Program-made: the position numbers and the translations under genes
From: Lachnospira sp. UBA2821
GTDB lineage: Bacteria; Bacillota; Clostridia; Lachnospirales; Lachnospiraceae
Reading direction: 5' to 3'
NCBI GenBank assembly: GCA_002351535.1
Contig: DEGR01000072.1
Span: forward strand, 22,161 to 31,781
DNA: 9,621 nucleotides
The notes under the pieces: model-generated
Told to the model about the DNA's origin: nothing
Seen by the model: only the letters and a program-made list of their open reading frames with translations
Databases searched by the model: none
Shown: piece by piece, positions 1 to 5,756 of the stretch
Layout: every line of letters begins with the position of its first letter
How positions within the stretch are numbered: position 1 is the stretch's first letter

Positions 1-99
1 ATGAAGAGACAGCAGATGTATAAGACAGAAGAGGGAAGAGCTATGCTCAAACTTAAAGAAGGCGATACACATCATGGCGGATGTGGACATTGCAACTAA
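1..99 (+). CDS. C-terminal end of ferredoxin-NADP+ reductase small subunit (NfnA/NfnS-like), 5' truncated
   Basis: Frame 1 is open from base 1 to TAA at 97-99 and gives 32 residues ending in HHGGCGHCN. This Cys- and His-rich tail is, from memory of the family, the usual end of the 'sulfide/dihydroorotate dehydrogenase-like FAD/NAD-binding' proteins, the small subunit of NADH-dependent ferredoxin:NADP+ oxidoreductase. The ATG at base 1 has no visible upstream context and is most likely an internal Met; the FAD-, NAD- and 2Fe-2S-binding parts lie outside the window. The gene sits 51 bases before a GltA-like large subunit on the same strand, which is the standard nfnA-nfnB order and supports the call. 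The identification rests on the short tail plus the neighbour, so the family is likely but the exact function is inferred. Confidence 0.65.
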   Translation: MKRQQMYKTEEGRAMLKLKEGDTHHGGCGHCN

Positions 100-150
100 T
101 ATAGATGAGGATGACACAAAGTAAAGTATCGGTTAGGAGGAAATATACAA

Positions 151-1533
151 ATGGATCAGTTTAAGAAAGTTCCTGTTAGAGAACAGGATCCAAAAGTGAG
201 AGCAACAAACTTTGATGAAGTGTGTTTAGGATATAATGAAGAGGAAGCTAAGGCAGAGGCATCAAGATGTCTTAACTGCAAAAATCCACAGTGTGTAGTA
301 GGATGTCCTGTATCTATCAATATACCGGGATTCGTTAAGCAGGTGCAGGAAGGAAACTATGCAGAGGCTTACAAGATTATTGGAGAGTCATCAGCACTTC
401 CTGCTGTATGTGGCCGTGTATGTCCGCAGGAGAGCCAGTGCGAAGGAAAATGTATCAGAGGTATCAAAGGTGAAGCTATCTCAATCGGTAAACTTGAGAG
501 ATATGTTGCTGACTGGGCACGTGAGAATAATATTGAACCTGAGAAGGCAAAAGAGTCAAATGGCAAAAAAGTTGCTGTTATCGGTTCAGGCCCTTCAGGA
601 CTTACATGTGCAGGAGACCTTGCAAAACTTGGTTACGATGTAACAATATTTGAAGCATTGCATGAGGCGGGCGGTGTTTTAGTATACGGTATTCCTGAGT
701 TCAGACTTCCAAAGGAAACGGTAGTTAAGAGTGAGATTGAAAATGTTAAGAAACTTGGTGTTAAAATCGAGACAAACGTTATTATTGGAAAATCAACAAA
801 GATAGATGAGCTTATGGAAGAAGAAGGATTTGAAGCGGTGTTTATCGGTTCCGGAGCAGGTCTTCCAAGATTTATGGGAATTCCGGGAGAGAGTGCAAAC
901 GGAGTATTCTCAGCAAATGAATATCTTACTAGAAGTAACCTTATGAAAGCATTTCTTGATGATTATGATACACCAATTGTTGCAGGCAAGAAAGTAGCTG
1001 TAGTAGGTGGCGGAAATGTTGCTATGGATGCTGCAAGAACAGCATTAAGACTTGGTGCAGAAGTTCATATCGTATACAGACGTAGTGAAGCAGAGCTTCC
1101 TGCAAGAGCAGAAGAAGTACATCACGCTAAGGAGGAGGGAATTATATTCGACCTTCTTACTAATCCAACAGAGATTCTTGTAGATGATAATGGTTCTGTA
1201 AAAGGAATCAAATGCATTAAGATGGAACTTGGCGAGCCTGATGAGTCTGGAAGAAGAAAACCGGTTGAGGTTAAGGGTTCAGAATTTGTGATAGACGTTG
1301 ACACTGTTATCATGTCACTTGGAACATCACCAAATCCATTGATTTCGTCAACAACAGTTGGTCTTGATACAGACAGAAGAAAATGTATTATAGCCGATGA
1401 GACAGGCAAGACAACAAAAGAGGGAGTCTATGCCGGAGGAGATGCCGTAACAGGTGCAGCTACAGTTATTCTTGCCATGGAAGCAGGAAAAGCAGGAGCA
1501 AAAGGAATTCATGAATTCCTCTCTAATAAATAA
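151..1533 (+). CDS. gltA: GltA-like NADPH-binding large subunit (NfnB/NfnL; often annotated NADPH-dependent glutamate synthase small chain)
   Basis: This 460-residue cytosolic flavoprotein starts at ATG 151 behind AGGAGG (135-140). The N-terminal domain carries two Cys clusters for iron-sulfur binding: C40, C43, C48, C52 and C87, C91, C97, C101. An FAD-binding Rossmann motif GSGPSG lies at 145-150, a second nucleotide-binding motif GGGNVA at 286-291 for NADPH, and the FAD-contacting GGD at 429-431. Length and order match the small subunit of glutamate synthase and the NfnB/NfnL subunit. No large glutamate synthase subunit is nearby, but the preceding gene is an NfnA-like reductase subunit. 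I therefore infer the electron-bifurcating transhydrogenase NfnAB, which couples NADH and reduced ferredoxin to NADP+ reduction, rather than glutamate synthesis. The two genes are probably one operon, ended by the hairpin at 1549-1598. Confidence 0.9.
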   Translation: MDQFKKVPVREQDPKVRATNFDEVCLGYNEEEAKAEASRCLNCKNPQCVVGCPVSINIPGFVKQVQEGNYAEAYKIIGESSALPAVCGRVCPQESQCEGKCIRGIKGEAISIGKLERYVADWARENNIEPEKAKESNGKKVAVIGSGPSGLTCAGDLAKLGYDVTIFEALHEAGGVLVYGIPEFRLPKETVVKSEIENVKKLGVKIETNVIIGKSTKIDELMEEEGFEAVFIGSGAGLPRFMGIPGESANGVFSANEYLTRSNLMKAFLDDYDTPIVAGKKVAVVGGGNVAMDAARTALRLGAEVHIVYRRSEAELPARAEEVHHAKEEGIIFDLLTNPTEILVDDNGSVKGIKCIKMELGEPDESGRRKPVEVKGSEFVIDVDTVIMSLGTSPNPLISSTTVGLDTDRRKCIIADETGKTTKEGVYAGGDAVTGAATVILAMEAGKAGAKGIHEFLSNK

Positions 1534-1548
1534 AAGTATATATATGAC

Positions 1549-1598
1549 AAAGGTGTCATATGATAGACAGGTAAGCTGTCGTCATGTGACACCTTTTT
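1549..1598 (+). terminator. Intrinsic terminator after gltA, in the convergent gap with rlmH
   Basis: The arms 1549-1563 (AAAGGTGTCATATGA) and 1582-1596 pair over 15 bp with one G-U. An inner stem GACAG (1566-1570) pairs with CTGTC (1576-1580) around a 5-nt loop. A run of five T follows at 1594-1598 on the plus strand, so it should stop gltA transcripts. On the minus strand the flank is AT-rich but lacks a clean T run, so termination of rlmH there would be weaker. Confidence 0.85.
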
Positions 1599-1614
1599 AT
1601 ATGTATGAAGTATT

Positions 1615-2094
1615 TTATTTGTGATAGGGTTCATTACTTATAATACGGAAACTTCTGTATATCTGTTCAAGAAGGATGACACGCATTAGCTGATGTGGAA
1701 AGGTCATTTTAGAAAAACTGAGTTTATAATCAGAACGGCGACTTACAGATTCATGTAGTCCCAGAGAACCGCCGATTACGAATACAATGTTACTTTTGCC
1801 GTTGATACCGAGCTGATTTATATGATTAGCAAGAGATACAGAATCAAGCATTTCACCATTAATCTCCAAAGTGATTACATAGGCATCGTCTTTAATGAAT
1901 TTAAGGATGCGCTCAGCTTCTTTTCTTTTTATGTTATCTTCGACCGGTGCAGAGGCATTGTCGGGAGTTTTTTCATCCTGAACCTGTATTATATCGAGTT
2001 TGCAATACTTACCTAATCGTTTTGAATATTCATCTATAGCATGTGTATAGAACTTTTCCTTTATTTTTCCAACGCACAGTATTGTGATTTTCAT
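1615..2094 (-). CDS. rlmH: 23S rRNA (pseudouridine-1915-N3)-methyltransferase RlmH
   Basis: The 159-residue product has the usual RlmH length and is a small SPOUT-class methyltransferase. In Escherichia coli RlmH uses SAM to methylate pseudouridine 1915 in helix 69 of 23S rRNA on assembled 70S ribosomes. The start MKITILCVGK is typical. The knotted SAM site is visible as FVIGGSLG (105-112), followed by LSFSKMTFPHQLMR (125-138), and the protein ends in NEPYHK, matching the conserved C-terminal YH(K) ending. The start codon (complement of 2092-2094) has AAAGGCGG (2101-2108 on the minus strand) 6 nt upstream. It is convergent with gltA and divergent from the small membrane-protein gene, so it is probably transcribed alone. 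Confidence 0.96.
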   Translation of the reverse strand: MKITILCVGKIKEKFYTHAIDEYSKRLGKYCKLDIIQVQDEKTPDNASAPVEDNIKRKEAERILKFIKDDAYVITLEINGEMLDSVSLANHINQLGINGKSNIVFVIGGSLGLHESVSRRSDYKLSFSKMTFPHQLMRVILLEQIYRSFRIISNEPYHK

Positions 2095-2114
2095 TATAAA
2101 CCGCCTTTCTTTGC

Positions 2115-2143
2115 TTGTTATATTTCTTATACTATTATATAAT
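2115..2143 (+). promoter_or_regulatory. Sigma-A type promoter for the rightward gene at 2187
   Basis: TTGTTA (2115-2120) and a perfect TATAAT (2138-2143) are separated by 17 bases, which fits a housekeeping promoter. It lies 44 bases before the start of the membrane-protein gene. The -35 box matches 4 of 6 consensus bases. The whole stretch is very AT-rich, so chance matches are possible, but spacing and position are right. Confidence 0.6.
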
Positions 2144-2162
2144 AAAGGTTATGTTGTTTATA
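2134..2162 (-). promoter_or_regulatory. Possible divergent promoter for rlmH
   Basis: On the minus strand a perfect TATAAT occupies 2139 down to 2134, overlapping the plus-strand -10 box through the palindrome ATTATATAAT. At 17-base spacing the -35 position is TATAAA (2162-2157), only 3 of 6 consensus bases. Position suits rlmH, whose start lies 39 bases downstream. This is the weaker of the two calls. Confidence 0.35.
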
Positions 2163-2186
2163 GTAAAGTAAGAAATGAGGAAAAAA

Positions 2187-2666
2187 ATGGCAAATCAGGG
2201 ATATGTAAAATCTAAAGAAAGATATGAAGAACTTAAAAGTTCGGGAATTATGCTTATAGTGACGGCAATTGCAGGATATGCATTTTTGATATTAAAGGCA
2301 TTAGATGTTATACCGTTAAGTTTTAATGGTGCGACTGTTTATATGTTTTATATTGTAATGGGTGCAATGTTCACGGCATTTTTAATATTCGGAATAAAGG
2401 CAATGAAAGATGCTAAGATTGCAAAGGACAGTATTTCTTCTGAAGGAAATATACTGGAGGAAGTAAAAAAGTATTTTATGGAAAAGTGTTCTGCACATGA
2501 AGTAGATGAGGCTATAGCTGCTGATATGCTTGATGAAGGAGAATTATATTATAAGAGATACGATTATATGAAAGATATTATTGAGGATGAATTTGATGTT
2601 AAGAATGAGAAATTTCTTGAGTATCTGCTAGAAGAAGCCTATGTAATTCTTTATTCAGATAATTAA
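2187..2666 (+). CDS. Small two-helix membrane protein of unknown function
   Basis: I do not recognise this 159-residue protein. Residues about 20-37 and 49-72 are hydrophobic and likely form two transmembrane helices joined by a short loop. The first 19 residues are polar (SKERYEELKSS). The remaining ~85 residues are soluble and acidic, with several E/D-rich helical stretches (EGNILEEVKKYF, DEAIAADMLDEGELYYKR), so a membrane-anchored soluble domain is plausible. I chose ATG 2187 rather than ATG 2175 because GAGG (2177-2180) lies exactly 6 nt before it, the spacing used by neighbouring genes; the upstream ATG overlaps that binding site. It is transcribed from the promoter at 2115-2143, and no terminator separates it from the CLC gene 79 bases downstream, so the two may be co-transcribed. 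Confidence 0.75.
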   Translation: MANQGYVKSKERYEELKSSGIMLIVTAIAGYAFLILKALDVIPLSFNGATVYMFYIVMGAMFTAFLIFGIKAMKDAKIAKDSISSEGNILEEVKKYFMEKCSAHEVDEAIAADMLDEGELYYKRYDYMKDIIEDEFDVKNEKFLEYLLEEAYVILYSDN

Positions 2667-2713
2667 AAGATGTAGGGATATTAAAAGTCTCAAACTATGG
2701 CATTATTAAAATA

Positions 2714-2719
2714 TATAAT
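2714..2719 (+). promoter_or_regulatory. Possible -10 box before the CLC gene
   Basis: A perfect TATAAT lies 32 bases before the CLC start in the 79-base gap. No convincing -35 box is present at 16-18 base spacing (CAAACT at 17) and there is no TGn extension. It may give local transcription in addition to readthrough from the upstream gene, but in this AT-rich gap it could be chance. Confidence 0.25.
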
Positions 2720-2737
2720 TCAGAAATGAGGATAAAA

Positions 2738-2752
2738 ATGATAGTATGTTAG
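2738..2752 (+). other. Four-codon leader ORF (MIVC-stop) overlapping the CLC start
   Basis: GAGG (2728-2731) followed by 6 nt and ATG 2738 is the same layout as the starts at 2187 and 5757, yet this frame reads Met-Ile-Val-Cys and stops at TAG 2750-2752. The CLC start ATG 2746-2748 lies inside it, in another frame. Ribosomes ending at TAG could restart on the overlapping ATG (translational coupling). A small indel in the real gene start is the alternative. Confidence 0.4.
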
Positions 2753-4005
2753 ATATAATAAAATATTATGCAGAGCATATATTCAATAATGTTAAAACAT
2801 TTTTAAAATGGGTATGTGTTGCGGTTATATCGGGAACAGTTGTCGGAATGTTTAGCATTGTCTTTTCTTTTTGCCTGAAATATGTATCTGATTTCAGGGA
2901 AGGACACAGATACATAATATTTCTGTTACCATTAGCAGGTGTCGTAATTGTTATGCTATACAGGATGTTTAATTACTCAAATAATAAGGGAACAAACCTT
3001 GTGTTGTCGACAATCCATACAGATACAAAGCTTCCATTTAAAATGGCACCGCTTATATTTATATCAACTGTTATTACACATATGTTTGGTGGCTCTGCAG
3101 GACGAGAAGGAGCAGCATTACAGCTTGGAGGAAGTATAGGAAGCAAATTGGGTGAATTATTAAAACTTGATGAGCAGGATGAACACGTAATAATTATGTG
3201 TGGCATGAGTGCGGCATTTTCGGCTTTATTTGGGACACCGACGGCGGCAGCCATATTTTCAATGGAAGTTGTGAGCGTTGGTGTTATGTATTATGCGGCT
3301 TTAGTGCCATGTGTGTTCTCGGCATTAATTGCATCAAATTTTGCATCAACGATGGGAATAAGTCCTGAAAGTTTTAATGTTCATGACATACCGGTCATGG
3401 AGATAGAAAACAGTGTGAAAATAATAATTATTGCAATGGCGTGTGCGGCTATAAGTGTATTGTTTTGTATGTTACTTCACTCAATGGGAGATTTCTTTAG
3501 AAAATATTTTAAAAATCAGTACATTAGGATTACAGTAGCAGGAATAATTATCGTAGTTGCAACATTAATTATAGGAAATGATGATTATCTTGGAGCCGGA
3601 ATTAATGTAATAGAAAGGGCAATAGAGGGAAATGTGTCACCATTTGCATTTATTATAAAAATGCTGCTTACAGCTATCACACTTGAGGCAGGTTTCAAAG
3701 GTGGCGAAATTGTGCCAAGCTTCTTTATCGGTGCAACATTCGGCTGCCTTGCGGGACATATATTATCAATATCCCCTTCACTGTGTGCTGCAGTGGGAAT
3801 GATAGCAGTCTTTTGTGGTGTGACAAATTGTCCTGTTACATCACTTCTGATAAGTTTTGAGTTGTTTGGCTATAAGGGGGCATCATATTTTATGATAGCA
3901 ATAGCCGTGAGTTATCTTTTATCGGGATATTATGGACTTTACCATGACCAGACAATTGTATATTCAAAGTATAAAGCAAAATTTGTTAATAGAAAAATAA
4001 GATAG
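2746..4005 (+). CDS. CLC-family anion/proton antiporter, CLC-F (fluoride) clade-like
   Basis: This 419-residue polytopic membrane protein belongs to the ClC family. The gating-glutamate motif GGSAGREGAALQLGGS (115-130) places the gate at E121, and GGEIVP (319-324) corresponds to the GxFxP region. Aromatic residues near the C-terminus (SGYYGLY, 393-399) may correspond to the ion-binding Tyr. KGTNLVL (81-87) stands where classic chloride members have GSGIP. GREG, GGE-x-x-P and the missing GSGIP recall the CLC-F fluoride/H+ antiporters, which expel fluoride from the cytoplasm. At the position of the classic proton glutamate (EE in CLC-ec1) only one acid remains (FSMEVV). The substrate is therefore inferred, and chloride is not excluded. 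There is no C-terminal CBS domain. ATG 2746 is the only usable start in frame, although GAGG (2728-2731) is spaced for ATG 2738. An amino-acid symporter follows after 39 bases. Confidence 0.88.
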   Translation: MLDIIKYYAEHIFNNVKTFLKWVCVAVISGTVVGMFSIVFSFCLKYVSDFREGHRYIIFLLPLAGVVIVMLYRMFNYSNNKGTNLVLSTIHTDTKLPFKMAPLIFISTVITHMFGGSAGREGAALQLGGSIGSKLGELLKLDEQDEHVIIMCGMSAAFSALFGTPTAAAIFSMEVVSVGVMYYAALVPCVFSALIASNFASTMGISPESFNVHDIPVMEIENSVKIIIIAMACAAISVLFCMLLHSMGDFFRKYFKNQYIRITVAGIIIVVATLIIGNDDYLGAGINVIERAIEGNVSPFAFIIKMLLTAITLEAGFKGGEIVPSFFIGATFGCLAGHILSISPSLCAAVGMIAVFCGVTNCPVTSLLISFELFGYKGASYFMIAIAVSYLLSGYYGLYHDQTIVYSKYKAKFVNRKIR

Positions 4006-4044
4006 TTTCGACGGAACAAAAATAAAAACGAAATGGAGAAGGAT

Positions 4045-5679
4045 ATGGACTTAATAAGAGAAATAATAGGAGTTGTGGATGAATTTGTGTGGGGACCGGT
4101 AATGCTTGTATTACTGGTCGGAACCGGTGTGTTTCTAACAATCAGGACAAGAGGACTTGCATGGAGAAATCTTCCGTATGCAATCAAAAGTACATTAAGT
4201 AAGGAAGCAAGAAAAAAGAGTGAACATGCAGGTGATATTTCTCCATTTTCAGCATTAACTACGGCACTTGCGGCAACTATAGGAACAGGTAATATAGTGG
4301 GTGTTGCAACAGCTATGGTGTCCGGTGGTCCGGGTGCACTTGTATGGATGTGGATATCAGCTTTTTTTGGAATAACAACTAAATTCAGTGAGTGCATGCT
4401 TTCAATTAAGTACAGAGAGGTCAATGAAAAAGGTGAAATGTCCGGCGGACCTATGTACACAATTAAGAAAACATTTAAAAATAAACATATAGGAAGTTTA
4501 CTTGGCTGGTTATTTGCCTTATTTGCAGTTCTTGCATCATTCGGCATTGGTAACTTTACACAGGGAAATTCAATATCAACGGCTCTTAATACAACATTTA
4601 ATATTCCATTATGGGTGACGGGTATTGTCATAACAATTGTTGCTTTATTCATTATAGTTGGAGGAATTGAATCAATCTCAAAAGTATCTCAGGTAGTAGT
4701 TCCGGGAATGGCTATATTTTACATAGTTGCAGCACTTATTGTAATAATTGGAAATATTACTCATTTGCCAGCAGGACTTGCACTAATATTTAAAATGGCA
4801 TTTTCATTCAAATCCGTAACTGGTGGTGTACTTGGAACGATTGTAGCATCTATGACAAACGGAATGAGATATGGTGTGGCAAGGGGATGTTTCTCGAATG
4901 AGGCCGGACTTGGTTCTGCAGCTATTACAGCAGCGGCAGCTACGACAGACAATCCTGTAAAACAGGGTTATATCAACATGACAGGTACATTCTGGGATAC
5001 AATCGTTGTATGTACAATAACGGGACTTTGTATTGCAAGCTCCGGGGTTCTCGGAATGAGAGACTGCAATGTCGGAACATATAGTCAGAATGCTTCAGTT
5101 GTAACTATCCAGATGGAAAATAGTAATAAAATAGCTGAATATTCTAAAAAGACAGATGATGATAATGTAATACTTACAAAAGGTCAGGATGAAATAGTTC
5201 TTACGCCATATGTTGAAAAAGGTATGACTAAAGGAAATGCCGAAGAACTTACAGGCTCTTTTAAAGATGATGATGGTAATGTATATACATTTGAAGAAGA
5301 TGGAACATATAAAAATGAGAAAATGATAATAGGAGCTGCACTTACCATTGAAGCATTTAAAACAGTCCTTGGAAAACCGGGAGCATGGTTTGTCACAATA
5401 GGAATTGTATTATTTGCATTCTCAACTATTCTTGGTTGGGAGTATCATGGTGAGAAGGCTTTTGAATATATATTTAAATCATCTAAATATAACATATTAT
5501 ACAGAATTGTGTTTTCATTACTTATATTCGTAGGAGCAACTACAGCACTTGATATTGTATGGGATTTCTCGGATATAGCAAATGCACTGATGGCAATTCC
5601 TAATCTTATATGTCTTCTTGCACTCAGTGGTGAAATAGCAAAAGATATGAAAGCATTCCAGAAGGAACTTAATAAATAA
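4045..5679 (+). CDS. Sodium:alanine/glycine symporter, AGCS family, with extra soluble insert
   Basis: The 544-residue membrane protein is a member of the alanine/glycine:cation symporter family (AlsT/DagA type), which imports small neutral amino acids with Na+ or H+. Family stretches are clear: FSALTTALAATIGTGNIVGVA (68-88), SGGPGALVWMWISAFFGITTKFSE (93-116) and ARGCFSNEAGLGSA (279-292), with about ten hydrophobic segments. It is longer than the usual 440-490 residues because residues about 345-428 form a hydrophilic insert, apparently in an external loop; see the separate entry. I chose ATG 4045 because GGAG (4035-4038) lies 6 nt upstream, while ATG 4033 overlaps that site. It follows the CLC gene by 39 bases with no terminator, so co-transcription is likely. 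The exact amino acid cannot be read from the sequence. Confidence 0.93.
   Translation: MDLIREIIGVVDEFVWGPVMLVLLVGTGVFLTIRTRGLAWRNLPYAIKSTLSKEARKKSEHAGDISPFSALTTALAATIGTGNIVGVATAMVSGGPGALVWMWISAFFGITTKFSECMLSIKYREVNEKGEMSGGPMYTIKKTFKNKHIGSLLGWLFALFAVLASFGIGNFTQGNSISTALNTTFNIPLWVTGIVITIVALFIIVGGIESISKVSQVVVPGMAIFYIVAALIVIIGNITHLPAGLALIFKMAFSFKSVTGGVLGTIVASMTNGMRYGVARGCFSNEAGLGSAAITAAAATTDNPVKQGYINMTGTFWDTIVVCTITGLCIASSGVLGMRDCNVGTYSQNASVVTIQMENSNKIAEYSKKTDDDNVILTKGQDEIVLTPYVEKGMTKGNAEELTGSFKDDDGNVYTFEEDGTYKNEKMIIGAALTIEAFKTVLGKPGAWFVTIGIVLFAFSTILGWEYHGEKAFEYIFKSSKYNILYRIVFSLLIFVGATTALDIVWDFSDIANALMAIPNLICLLALSGEIAKDMKAFQKELNK
5077..5328 (+). other. Hydrophilic insert within the AGCS symporter
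   Basis: Codons for residues about 345-428 encode a polar stretch between two membrane segments that are normally joined by a short loop. It is rich in D, E, K, T and N and contains GSFKDDDGNVYTFEEDGTYK (404-423), which reads like a small beta-hairpin pair with DG turns, as in surface and lipoprotein beta-domains. It is in frame and has similar base composition, so it looks like a real domain rather than an error. The boundaries are approximate. Confidence 0.6.
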
Positions 5680-5686
5680 AGCAGAA

Positions 5687-5744
5687 GGCTATTTGTTCCG
5701 GAGCGAAAACAAATAGCCCCTCTTCGCAATAAAATCGCCCGGAA
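5687..5744 (+). promoter_or_regulatory. Structured leader before rlmD: hairpin with possible pseudoknot
   Basis: GGCTATTTGTT (5687-5697) pairs perfectly with 5708-5718 (11 bp, 10-nt loop). No T run follows, so it is not a normal intrinsic terminator. The loop CCGGAGCGA (5698-5706) can pair with TCGCCCGG (5735-5742) with one bulged A, giving an H-type pseudoknot; alternatively TTCCGG-A-GCGA (5696-5706) pairs with 5735-5744 in an exclusive stem. The downstream arm ends 2 bases before the GAGG binding site of rlmD (5747-5750). The pairing is seen; a role in limiting transcription or translation is inferred. Confidence 0.5.
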
Positions 5745-5756
5745 ATGAGGATTATT

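Noticed and set aside
2667..2745. Fluoride riboswitch before the CLC-F-like gene
   Set aside because: The conserved crcB-motif segments are not recognisable in this 79-base gap.
3939..4652. 237-codon open frame on the minus strand
   Set aside because: It lies antisense to the clear CLC and AGCS genes, has no recognisable domain and reads as a low-complexity shadow of hydrophobic codons.
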